Assembly: GCF_902635505.1 (NCBI RefSeq)
Contig: NC_045429.1
Coordinates: 218,553,997-218,617,996 of the forward strand
Origin: Sarcophilus harrisii
Taxonomy: Eukaryota > Chordata > Mammalia > Dasyuromorphia > Dasyuridae
Length of the DNA stretch: 64,000 nt
Reading direction: 5' to 3'
The position numbers and the translations under genes are program-made. The notes below the pieces were generated by a model. The model was not told the origin of the DNA, ran no database searches, and worked only from the letters and a program-made list of their open reading frames with translations. This document shows positions 46,020 through 57,024 of the stretch, one piece after another. Every line of letters begins with the position of its first letter. Positions within the stretch are counted from its first letter, which is position 1.

Positions 46020-46610
46020 TGTTGTGCCACAATTCCCTTTTATTGTTCTGCCTCAGTTCCCCTAATTGTCCTGTCTCAGTTTCTCTAATTGTTCTGACTC
46101 AGTTTCCCTAAATGATCCTGCCTCAATTTCCATAAATGGTCCTGCCTCAGTTTCCCTGAATTGTCCTGCCTCAGTTCCTTGAATTGTTCTTCCTCAATCC
46201 CCCCTGGTTGCAACACCCCTCCTGATCATTAGGACTGATATAACTTAGAGCTATTGTAAATGTGTTAACTTGGGGAATTCAGACTTCTGGGCTCCTAACT
46301 CCTCCTAAGTTATCAAGAATTTATGGCCCTCATCCCCCACCCTGTCAGAACCAGACAATCCCTTTCTGCTCACAGTGCTCTGACTCCAACCCTGCCTCAG
46401 TCTACCCTGGTAGCTGAGAGTCATGTGTATATATACTTCATGAGAAACACACATTGGCTGCTGGATGCTTTGAGACATCAGCTTAGGGGCAACATGCCCC
46501 CAGCACAATCTCTCCCTCTCAAATAAAATATTAAAAACTCTCTAATCTCTATCTTGCCTCAGTTTCTCTGGCATTAGAGAACCACTTGGGAGTCCTTGAA
46601 TTCCAGATTA
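46020..46610 (+). mobile_element. Solo LTR of an endogenous retrovirus
   Basis: A fossil long terminal repeat in plus orientation, starting TGTTGTGCC. Its U3 contains about seven imperfect 23-25 bp tandem units of the 'cctgcctcagtttccct' type (46041-46203), a TATA box (gtatatata, about 46427) and a polyadenylation signal (aataaa, 46522). A short R/U5 ends near 46610. No internal retroviral genes flank it, so it is a solo LTR, probably left by recombination between two LTRs. The family is a marsupial ERV; the exact name was not determined. Moderately old. The right end is uncertain by about 15 bases. Confidence 0.8.
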
Positions 46611-46683
46611 ATAATTCCTGATGTAAGCCATCCATAATTATTTTTCTTTTCATTCAATCATTCCCAAGATAAAAAAATTCTAC

Positions 46684-46760
46684 AAAAGGAGTTCTTAACT
46701 TTGTGTATATATTTCATGGACTTCTTTTAATAAAATAAAAATGTGATTTATACTGTGAAT
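46684..46760 (+). mobile_element. Ancient hAT-like element, 5' end fragment
   Basis: 'ggagttcttaactttgtgta' and 'tttcatggacttcttttaat' resemble the terminal part of the same old family, with a GGTTCTTAACC-like terminus. Confidence 0.45.
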
Positions 46761-47299
46761 GAATAGTCTAAATGCTCCCTTTCTTGTCTTATTAGGAATT
46801 TTGTGGTCATAGAATTAGTAGCATATCCATATTCCCCACACAGTATTAAAAATGAAGTGTTGAATTCCTCTACCTGATTGGTAAAAATCAACTTTACCCA
46901 CTAAGGGCAGACTCATGAGCATATCTCTGAATTTTTTGCCCAATGTTGGGATTATTTTAAATTACTTCAGAAGCTATTTCTGCCATTTCATTGGTTAGAA
47001 TCCAATTGCTCAGTGGACTTACTGCTATCCTTAAACCCCAGGGGAGGCAAGAACTTGTAGCTGATGTTATAGGGGAGTCTCATAGGGTTGAGAATTTGAT
47101 TGAAAGGAAAATGTCCTTGTAAAAAAAATTTTTTTTTTAAATCATAGCACTTCAGAGAGTCCTTAGTGATCCACTTAGTCCAACCTACAAATGAAAAGGA
47201 AACATTTCTACAATCTTCCTCACAAGTGGTTATCTAGACAAGGTTTGACAAATGTTTATTGATTTTTCTGTTAAACCTGCACCATGTAGGGCACTGTAG
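46761..47299. other. Unassigned AT-rich DNA
   Basis: No gene recognised. A scrap at 47245-47300 ('acaaatgtttattgattttt') may be a reversed L2 terminus. Confidence 0.4.
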
Positions 47300-47490
47300 A
47301 GATATCATATGATAATAGATTTAGAGCTGAAAGAAAAAAAAAACATTTTGTCCAACTTCTTCATTTTACAAATGAGGTAATTAAATCTTAGAGGGGTTAG
47401 TTGATTTGCTCAGTCAAACAGCTAGTATTTGAGATAAGATTTGAGCTCCAGTCTTCTTGTCTTCAAGTCTGGGGCTCTATTGTGAGAAGA
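47300..47490 (-). mobile_element. MIR-type SINE, antisense
   Basis: 'tcattttacaaatgaggtaa', 'gctcagtcaaacagctagta' and 'cttcaagtctggggctctat' mark a reversed copy. Confidence 0.75.
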
Positions 47491-47569
47491 TGTAAGATAT
47501 GGACTCTACCTTCAGATATTATATCCAGTCATAGGATATGCAGGTTCTAGAACACGCTCCTCATGCCAA

Positions 47570-47908
47570 TTATCTTTCCACCTTGGTCATCTTCTTGCCC
47601 TGTTCCTGAATTTGTACTGTCTCTCAATTTCTGTCACCCTACCCTACTTTGTACCTCTTGCTCAGATAATTGTAACAATGTCAATATAACCATTGCTTTT
47701 GGGAAGGACACACCAATATACTTCTTTAGTGGTTTCTGACTTCCCAGGTCAAATATACCTTTTTCTGATCACCATCCTCCTATATGCTTTATCCTAAAAA
47801 AAAAAAAAAAAAAAAAAAAAAGTTAACTTTTTGAGGAAGGCACTATACTGCTTTTGTATATGTATCTTCCAAGCATGACACATAGTAATCATTTAATAAA
47901 TGCTTCCT
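47570..47908 (+). mobile_element. L2 LINE 3' end, sense, with A-run
   Basis: The terminus 'ttgaggaaggcactatactg', 'gcatgacacatagtaatcat' and 'ttaataaatgcttcctttgt' is clear. The part before a 25-base A-run (47797-47821) is decayed. Confidence 0.6.
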
Positions 47909-48275
47909 TTGTTCCTTCCTTCCTTCCTACTTGCCTTCCTGCCTTCTTGTTTTCTTACCTTCCTTCATATCTACCTTGCTCTCTTCCTTCCTTGCTGCCT
48001 GTCTGCTTTCCTGCCTTCCTCCCTTCTTGCTTTCCTTTCTACTTACTTTTCTGTCTTTCTTCCTCCCTTCCCTCCCTCCTCCCCAGCTTTTTATTTTTCC
48101 TCCTTTCTTTCTCTCTGGACCCCTAGTGCTCCTTCAACCTTTTAAAGTTCATAAAGCTATAGATTAATCATTTACTCTAAGTTTCTCTGTCTCAGTGTCT
48201 CTGTCTCTCTTTGTCCCTTTGTCTCTGTCTCTGTCTCTTTCTGTTTCTCTGTCTGTCTCTTTCTCTCTTTTTTAG
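47909..48275 (+). repeat. C/T-rich low-complexity tract
   Basis: Mixed CTTC/CTTGC repeats (47909-48115), unique text, then TCTCTG-type repeats (48180-48275). The frames across the first part are artefacts. Confidence 0.9.
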
Positions 48276-48287
48276 AACTGCTCAGGG

Positions 48288-48480
48288 GAGACTTTGGGGT
48301 TTGGGAAGGATTATAGATCTAGAGTTGTGAGGGATCTTAGAGCCTATCTATAACAACCCTCCATTTTGTCCATAAAGAAACTAGGGCCCACAGAGATTAA
48401 ATAACTTGCTCTAGATCACTCAAGTAGTGAGGATTATTGTTGGGATTTGGATCAGTATTCATGATGATTCAACCAATGAT
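48288..48480 (-). mobile_element. MIR-type SINE, antisense
   Basis: 'gatctagagttgtgagggat' (reversed tail), 'cataaagaaactagggccca' and 'tgctctagatcactcaagta'. Confidence 0.75.
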
Positions 48481-48935
48481 CTTTCCGCATTCCTCTCTGT
48501 CTCTTAAGCCTATGGCATGGCTGCATTTTAAGACTCCCTGAAAATGCAGATTTAGATTTCTTCTTGGTTTCTGATGTATGGTGGTGGCTACCTTGCATCT
48601 CCACAATAGATGGGGTAGAAGTATTAGCCCTATTCCATTATTAAGTGAGTTTTTGATGATAAAACTTGTTTGACAAAATTTATCAATAACCATCTGAAAC
48701 TCTTTCCCATTAAACTTAGGTATGGTTGGAGAGTCCTTGAAGTATTTATGTGTATAAAAAAAGGCACATAAGTGGAAAAGATAAAACATACTTGGAATAG
48801 GAGTGGGAGAAACAATTGTCAAGTATGATTGAAGCTAGAATAATGCTGAGGATTTTCATTGGAATGATGATAAATGCAAATATATACATAAAATGTATAA
48901 AGCATAAAGTATATATTGAGGAATGGGAGAGTGCC
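48481..48935. other. Unassigned sequence
   Basis: No gene or repeat recognised. The minus frame 48469-48822 (117 codons) partly overlaps a MIR at its end and has no known domain, so it is probably a chance frame. Confidence 0.4.
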
Positions 48936-49205
48936 CAAAAAGAAATGTATTAGTAAGCTATTATAATAGTCTAGGTATATGGTAATGGGTAGTCCTGTAT
49001 CAAAGAAGTATCAGTGGGAATATCAAGAAGAGAGGCAGATGGGTAAGATGTTTCAGAAGTAGAGCTAGATATGGTAAATGATCAGATATGTGAGATGAAG
49101 GTGATGGAAAAGTCTAAGATAGCACAAGTGTTTTGCACACAGGAGGCAGTGAGTGGTGGTACCAAAGATTAAAATAGCAAAGCCAGAAGGAGGAGCAGGT
49201 TTGCT
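48936..49205 (-). mobile_element. L2 LINE fragment, antisense
   Basis: 'gatggaaaagtctaagatag' and 'gcagtgagtggtggtaccaa' match the reversed L2 region that reads 'gatgactccaaggtt' in better copies. Confidence 0.55.
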
Positions 49206-49209
49206 CCTG

Positions 49210-49455
49210 ATTTTGCCTTCTGGGGCCAAAATGAACAAGTCTTATCTCTTTTCCAGATAGCCTTTCAAATACTTGAAGACTGTTATCATGGCCCTTCTAC
49301 ACCTTCTCTTTTCCAGGCAAAAATTCATCAGTTTCCAATCTCACCAATGACTGATCACTCTCCACTGGGTATGCTCCATTTTGTCAAAATCCATCCAAAA
49401 ACATGGTACTCCAAACCAACTACAGTGATCCAGACAATATTTCAGAAAAGTTGAA
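49210..49455 (-). mobile_element. CR1/L3 LINE, ORF2 3' fragment, antisense
   Basis: 'gcctttcaaatacttgaaga', 'cttctcttttccaggcaaaa' and 'caactacagtgatccagaca' follow the reversed CR1/L3 sequence common in amniotes. Broken and old. Confidence 0.75.
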
Positions 49456-49464
49456 GAACTAATA

Positions 49465-49580
49465 TGATAAAACTTTATTGAACATATTATGTTGCTGGGC
49501 ACCAGATATGTGTGATATAAAGAAGTTTTGGGCATGGTTCTTGTTCTCAGCCAATCTTATAATCTAGTTGAAGAGACAAG
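49465..49580 (-). mobile_element. L2 LINE 3' terminus, antisense
   Basis: 'aaactttattgaacatatta' and 'tctcagccaatcttataatc' are a decayed reversed L2 end. Confidence 0.5.
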
Positions 49581-49591
49581 AAAAAACCTAC

Positions 49592-49740
49592 TTCAGTACA
49601 AAGAATATTGGATTTGAAGTCAGTCAAGTTGGATTTAAAACCTGTTTTTTCCACTTCAAATCTAGATGACTTTATGAAAGTCACTAACTTCTAAGCTTTC
49701 TCATGTGTAAAATGAGGAGGTTGGTCTATTTAGCTGTATA
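49592..49740 (+). mobile_element. MIR-type SINE, sense
   Basis: 'ttggatttgaagtcagtcaa', 'gactttatgaaagtcactaa' and 'tcatgtgtaaaatgaggagg'. Confidence 0.7.
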
Positions 49741-49989
49741 TGTATGCTGTGGCAGGCTATTCAATATTATGTTATGTCATATACATATATATTTATGCAC
49801 ACATATACATATACACTTGCATTTGTGTATGTAGCATATTATTTGATGATGCAACTCTAGCAATGGGCTTGGACAGGCTTTTATGTACTGTGCCTAAATC
49901 ATACAATCCTATATCATCCCATAAATTAGTGCAATTGAAGAGACTCTTCTCTTCAGGAGGCATGGATTGGTTTCTGGCAGGAGCACTTA

Positions 49990-50148
49990 GAAAATATATC
50001 ACCAAACTTGGAGTCAAGTGTGAGTTCAAATCCTGTTTCAGACATTGACTAACTATGTGATCCTTAATTTCTCTTAGATGGTTTTCTCATTTATAAAATT
50101 AAATGATTGATGACTTCTAAGGTTTCTTCCAGCCCCACATTTATGATC
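49990..50148 (+). mobile_element. MIR-type SINE, sense
   Basis: 'cttggagtcaagtgtgagtt', 'acattgactaactatgtgat' and the CR1-like tail 'gacttctaaggtttcttcca'. A TA/CA-rich tract precedes it at 49775-49830. Confidence 0.75.
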
Positions 50149-50154
50149 TTATGA

Positions 50155-53100
50155 GTTTTAAAAATATTTTCTTTTTCCCCATCACAAATTAAAACAAGTT
50201 AATTTTTCACTTTCAAATTCTATCCTTGCTTGCCTCTCTCTCTTCTCCCCTGCTCTCTGACATGTGCAATCATATGGAACATTTCCATATTAGTCATTTT
50301 GGACAAGAAGATTTGAATAAAAGAAAAAGAATGGAAAAAAAGAAAGTGAAAAATAGACCCATGCAGTCTGTATTCTGGAAGTGGATAGTTAGCTTCATCA
50401 TTAGTCCTTTGTGATTGGCTTGGATCATTGTATTGCCAAGAATAGTTAAGTCATTCACAGTCCTTCACTGAATAATACTGTTGCTACAATGTACAATGTT
50501 TTTCTGATTCTGTTTACTTTACTTTGTATCAGTTCATGTAAGTCTTTCTAGCTTTATCTGAAATCATCTAGCTTGTCATTTTTTATAGCACAATAATATT
50601 CTATTACAATCATATAACATAGTGTGTTCAACCATTCCCTACTTGATGAACATCCCTTCAATTTCCACTTCTTAGCTACCACAAAAAAGAGTTGTATAAG
50701 TATTTTTGTACATATAGGTCCTTTCTCCTTTTGGATAGATGTCTTTGGGATATAGACCTAATAATGATATTGCTAGATCAAAGGGTATGTATATTTTATA
50801 GCCTTTTGGGCATAGTTCCAAATTGTTTTCCAGAAAGATTGCATCAATTCCCAAATCCACCAAAAATGCATTAGTGCTCGTTTTTCCACGTCCCTCCAAT
50901 ATTAATCATTTTTTTTTTTGTCATGGTAGCCAATCTCAGAAGAGTGAGGTTGTTTAATTTGAATTTCTCTAATCAATAGTGATTTAGCACTTTTTTTTCA
51001 CATGACTGTGGATGGTTTTGATTTTTTTTTTTGTTTGAAAACTGCATGTTCACATCTTTTGACCATTTGTCAGTTGGGGAATATTATATTTTTAGAAATT
51101 TAACTCTGTTCTCTCTATATTAGACAATGAAGCCTTTATCAGAGATACTTATAAAATTTCCCCCTCATTTTCTATTTAAAATTTTGATTTTATTGATTGT
51201 GTTTGTTCATAAACTTTCTAATTTTATATAATCAATATTATTTCACATTTTGTAATGTTCTCTATCTCTTGTTTGGCCATAAATTCTTTTCTTGTCCATA
51301 GATCTGACAGATAAACTATTCCAAGCTGTCCTAATTAGCTTATGGTATAATTCTTTATGTATACATCATGTACCCATTTTAATCTTAGTTTGGTATATAG
51401 TGTGAGATGCTGGTCTACATTATTTTCCAGTTTTTCCAGCAGTTTTATTGAAATTATGAGTATTTGTTCCAAAAGCTTAGATTTGAGGATTTATCATACA
51501 CCAGATTATTATAGTCATTTATTATAATTCATTTTGTGATTAATATACCTTGCTGATCCACCACTCTGTTTCTTGGTTACTACCAGATTGTTTTGATAAT
51601 TACTATTTTATAAAACAATTTGAGATTTGGTATAGCTACACCATCTTACTTCACATCTTTAAAAAATTGATTCCCTTGATATCTTTGATCTTTTGTTCTT
51701 CTAGATGAATTTTATTATTTTTTTCCTAGCTCTATAAAATCATTTTTGATAGTTTGATCAGAATAGCATTGGATAGATAGATAAGTTTAGGTATAATTAT
51801 AATTTTTATTAGATTGGCTAAGCCTACCCATGAGCAATTAATATTTTTCCAATTGTTTAGGTCAAACTTTATTTGTGTGAAAGGTGTTTTGTAGTTGTGT
51901 TCACATAGTTCCTGGGTTCATCTTGGCAGATAGATTCTCAAATATTTTATATTGTCTACTGCTATTTTAATGGAATTTCTCTTTCTATGTCTTGGTGCTA
52001 GATTTTGTTGGTCACATAAAGAAATGCCAATGATTTATGTGTATTTTATATCCTGCAAATTTGTTAAAGTTAATAATTTCAAATAGTTTTTAGTTGATGC
52101 TCTAGGATTCTCTTAAGTATTATATCATCCGCAAAGGGTGATAATTTTGTTTCCTCATTGCCTATTCTAATTCTTTCAATTTCTTTTTCTTCTTTTATTG
52201 CATATGCTAACATTTCTAGTAAAAGATTAAATAATAGGGGTGATAATCTTTGCTTCACCCCTGATTGTACTGGAAAGGTTTCAAGCTTATCCCCATTATG
52301 GATAATGCTTGCTGATAATACAGCTTTCATTTTAAAATAAGCTTCACTTATTCCTATGTTCTCTAGTGTCTTTTTTTAAAAAGTAGGAATAGGCATTGTA
52401 TTTTGTCAAAGGCTTTTTTCTGTTATTGATAAATATAGTTTTCCTAGTATTGAAACAACCCTGTCTTACTGATATAAATCCCCCTAGTCATACTCTATGA
52501 TCCTTATGATATATTGCTGTAATATCTTTGCTAGCATTTAAATTAAATTTTTGCATTAATATTCATTAGGGAAATTGGTCTGTAATTTTCCTTCTCTGTT
52601 TTGAGTCTTCCTGGTTTAGGTATCAGCATCATATTTCTCTCAGGGAATTTGTTAAGAATCCTTCTTTGTCTATTTTTCCAAATAGGTTATATGGTGCTCA
52701 AATTAATTGTTCTTTTAATATTTGATAGAATTTGTTTGTGCATACATTTTTTCTTAGGAAATTCACTGATGGATTTTTCAATTTTATTTTTCTGAGACTG
52801 GGTTAAGTGTTTTTCCTTCTTTAGTTAATCTCCATATTTTATATTTTTGTAGATTTGCATCCATTTTGTGTAAATTTGTTAGCAAAAACTGGGTGAAATA
52901 GGTTGCTAAGAATTTTTCTGATTTTCTCTTCAGGGATGATGAATTCACCCTTTTCATTATTGATAATAGTAAGTTAGTTTTCTTCTTTCCTTTTTAAAAA
53001 ATCAAATTAACCAAAGGTTTGCTTATTTTATTGGTTTTTTTGTAAAACCAACTTTTAGTTTTACTTATTAGTTTAATGATTTTCTTGTTTTCAATCTTAT

Positions 53101-53222
53101 TAATCTCTTCTTTGCTTTTAAGGATTTCCAATTAGATATTTAATTGGGGGTTTTTAATCTGTCCTTTTAAAAGATTTTTTAGATACATATCCAATTCATT
53201 GAGTTGTTGTTTCTCTTGTTAT
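50155..53222 (-). mobile_element. L1 element A, 5'-truncated (3' UTR and ORF2)
   Basis: The 3' UTR occupies about 50155-50640 and ORF2 runs leftward to rightward in reverse up to 53222. The C-terminal frame 50672-50899 reads 'IPFDLAISLLGLYPKDIY', the L1 tail. The reverse-transcriptase palm is seen at 52079-52330 as 'SPLLFNLLLEMLAYAIKEE' and the catalytic box as FADD ('SPFADDI'). The 5' truncation point at 53222 lies in the linker between endonuclease and reverse transcriptase. Several frame breaks make it inactive. Confidence 0.9.
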
Positions 53223-53692
53223 TGTTAATTTTTTTTTGTTAAACATGGTAGAAATATATGTTAAATCCTATATGCACACATATTTAAACAATTATCTTAC
53301 TTTACAAGAAAAATAAAACCAAACTAGAAAAAAAGATGAAGAAAATATAATGCAAGCAAACAATAACAAAAAGTGAGAATGCTATATTGTGGACCACATT
53401 AGTTCCCACAATAGTCCTCTCTCTAGGTGTAGATGGGGCTCTTTTGATCACAAGACCATTAGAATTGGTCTGAGTCATCTCATTGTTGAAGAGAGCCACA
53501 TTCATCAGAAGTGATCAATGTATAATATTGTTGTTGCCACGCACAATGATCTCCTGGTTCTGCTCATTTTGCTTAACATCAGTTCATGCAAGTGTCTCCA
53601 GAACTTTCTGAAATCATCCTACTTATCATTTCTTATAGAACAATAATATTCCATAGCATTCATATACCATAACTTATTCAGCCATTTTCCAA

Positions 53693-53830
53693 CTGGGGGA
53701 CAATTGGGGTTAAGTGACTTGCCCAGGATCACACATCTAGGAAGTGTTAAGTATCTGAGACCAGATTTGAACTAAGGTCCTCTTGACTTCAGGGATGGTG
53801 CTTTGTCCACTGAGTCACCTAGCTGCCCCA
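53693..53830 (-). mobile_element. Short-form SINE at an L1 deletion junction
   Basis: The reversed copy runs from 'acaattggggttaagtgact' to 'cacctagctgccccac'. L1 ORF2-tail sequence lies on its left and mid-ORF2 sequence on its right. No clear target duplication is seen, consistent with loss of DNA at or after insertion. Confidence 0.9.
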
Positions 53831-56800
53831 CCAAATGATTTTTATAACGGCTGCCTTATAAATTAATTTTAGATCTGGTATAGCTAAGCCACTTCATTTG
53901 AATTTTTTATTAATTGCCTTAAAATTCTTGACATTTTGTTATTATTTTTTCTAGGTCTGTAAAATAATTTCTTGGGAGTTTGATTGGTATGGCACTAAAT
54001 AAATAGGTTAATTTAGGCAGTATTGTAATTTTCATTATATTTTATTATATTTGCTCGACCTATCCAAAAGCACTTGGTATTTTTCCAGTTGTTTAGATTT
54101 GATTTTGTGTGGAAAGTATTTTATAGTTGTGTTCATATAATTCCTGACTTTCCCTTGGCAGATAGATTGCCAAATATTTATAGTATTGACAGTTATTTTA
54201 AATGGATTTTCTCTTTGTATCTTTGTTGTTGGACTTTATTGGTGATTATAAAAATGCTGATGTTTTATGTGGTTTTTTTTTTTTTTTTTTTGGTATTTTG
54301 CAACTTTTGTTTCTAATAGGTTTTTAGTTGATTCTCTAGGGTTCTCTAAGTATACCATCATATCATCTGCAAAGAATGATAATTTGATTTCCTCATTACT
54401 TACTCTAATTCATTTAATCTCTTTATTCTCTTATTGCCAAAGTTAACATTTCTAATACAAGACTGAATAGTAATGATGAAAGTGGGCAACCTTGTTTAAC
54501 TCTTGATCTTATTGAAAATGGTTCTAGTTTATCCCCATTACATATGATACTTGCTTATGCTTTTAAATAGATGCTACTGATTATTTTAAGGAAAGATCCA
54601 TTTATTCCTATACTCTCTAGTGTTTTAATAGGAATGGGTGCTGGATTTTGCCAAATGCTTTTTCTGCATCTATTGAGATAATCATATGATTTTTGTTAGT
54701 TTGGTTATTGATATAGTCAATTATGCTAATAGTTTTCCTAATATTGAACCAGCCTGCATTCCTGGTATAAATCCTACTTGGTCATAGTGTATTATCCTGG
54801 GGATAACTTTATATAATCTTTTTGCTAATGTTTTATTTAAGATTTTTGCATCTATATTCATTAGGGAAATTGGTGTACAGTTTTTTTTCTCTGCTTTCAT
54901 CCTACCTAGTTTAGCTATCAGTACCATATCTGTGTCATAAAAGGAATTTGGTAGGAGTCGGTCTTTTCCTATTTTTTCAAATAGTTTGTATAGTGTTGGA
55001 GTTAATTGTTCTATAAATGTTTGGTAGAATTCACATATAAATGCATCTGGCACTGGAGATTTTTCTTAAGGAATTTATTAATAGCTTGTTCTATTTCTTT
55101 TTCTAAAATGGAACTGTTTAAGTAATTTATTTCCTTTTCTGTTAATCTGTGCAATTTATATTTTTGTAGGTATTCCTCCATTTCACTTAGGTTATCAAAT
55201 TTATTGGCAGGAAAAATTTATTGGCAGGAAAGTTGGGCAAAATAACTCATTATTGCTGTAAATTCCTCTTCATTGATGGGAAGTTATCCCTTTCCATTTT
55301 TAACAATTTGATTTTCCTCTTTTCTTTTTTTAAAAAATCAAATTAACTAAAGGTTTATCTATTTTGTTGTTTTTTTTTTTCATAAGGCCAACTCTTAGTT
55401 TTATTAATTTAATAATTTTTTTATTTTCAATTTTATTAATCTCCCCTTTTGTTTTTAGAATTTCAAGTTTGGTATTTGATTGGTTTTTAAATTTTTTTTC
55501 TAGCTTTTTTAGTTGCAAGCCCAATTCATTGATCTTCTCTTTCTCTATTTTATGCAAGTATGTATCTAGAGATACAAAATTTCTCCTTATTACTACTTTA
55601 GCTGCATCCCACAAATTCTGGGATGTTGTCTCATTATTGTCAATCTCTTGAATGAAATTATTGTGTCTCTGATTTGTTGTTTCACCTATTCATTCTTTAG
55701 GATTAGATTATTTAGTTTCCAATTCATTTTTGGTCTATTTTCCGCTGGACTTTAATTGAATGTAATTTTTATTGCATTGAGATCTGAAAAAAATGCATTT
55801 ACTATTTCTGCCATTCTGCATTTTGAGATCTTTATGTCCTAATATATGGTCAATTTTTGTATGTTCCATGAAATGCTGAGAAAAAAGTGTATTCCTTTCT
55901 GTCTCCATTCAATTTTTTCCATAGATCTATCATATCTAACTTTTCTAGTATTCTATTTACCTCCTTAACTTTTTCTTATTTATTTTGTGTTTTGATTTAG
56001 TTCTAAGAAAGCAAGGTTAAGATCCCCCACTATTATAGTTTTGCTATTTATTTCATCTTGAAGCTCTCAACTTCTCCTTTAGGAATTTAGATGCTATACC
56101 ATTTGATGCATATATGTTTAGTATTAATTTTTTTATTATCTATGGTACACTTTAGGAAGATATGGTTTCCTTCCTTATCTCTTTTATTGGATATATTTTT
56201 GCTTTTGCTTGATCTGAGATCATCATGGCAACCTCTGCTTTTTTTAACTTCACCTAAAGCATAATAGGTTCTGCTCCAGAATCTATTTTACCTTTTACCT
56301 TTTTTTTTTTTTTTAAAACCTTTTACCTTTATTCTGTATATATCACTCTGCCTTAAAAGTGTATCTTGTAAATAACATATTGTAGGGTTCTGGCTTTTAA
56401 TCCAGTCTGCTATCTGCTTCTGTTTTATGGGAGAGTTCACCCCATTCACCTTCACAGTTAAAATAACTAATTCTGTATTTCCCACCATCTTTTTACCCCA
56501 AATTATGCTTTTCTATTTCCTTTCCCCTTTTTTCTTCTCCCCAGTATTTTGTTTATGAGCTCCACTTGCCTCAAGGAGCTCTCCCTCTTTATAGCCCCTC
56601 TACCTTTCTTACACCTTTCTCCTATTTCTCGTTTCCCTTCTATTAGTCTCCCCTTTCTTTTTCCTCTCCCCCTTCAACTTCCCTATAAGGTGAGAGAGGT
56701 TGCTCTGTGAACAAATATGTCTAATATTCTCTCTTTGAGCCAAATCTGATGAGAATAAGATTCACACAATGCTCATTCTCCACTCTTCTTTTCCTTAATT

Positions 56801-56991
56801 GTAATAGGTTTTCTTTGCCTCTTTGTGAGATGTAATTTCCCTCTTTTACCTCCCCTTTCCCCCTTTCCCAGTACAATCTCCTTTCCACATCTAGTTTAAC
56901 AGTAAAATCAAATTATACATTCACTCTCTATGTATACCTATAACAGAGTTCTCGAGTTCTTTTCTTTTTACCTTTTTATACTTCTCTTGAG

Positions 56992-56995
<4 letters not shown>

Positions 56996-57023
<28 letters not shown>

Positions 57024-57024
57024 G
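56996..57024 (+). repeat. (CA)n microsatellite at the ORF1-ORF2 junction of L1 B
   Basis: About 14 CA units, with CG interruptions after it, lie at the end of ORF1. Confidence 0.9.

Noticed and set aside
47854-48167. Three overlapping proline/leucine/serine-rich frames
   Set aside because: Low-complexity CTTC repeats give open frames in several phases at once, which is not a coding signature.
52079-52330. Reverse transcriptase as part of a novel host-encoded system
   Set aside because: The RT box, flanking ORF2 text and 3' UTR place it in an ordinary broken L1.
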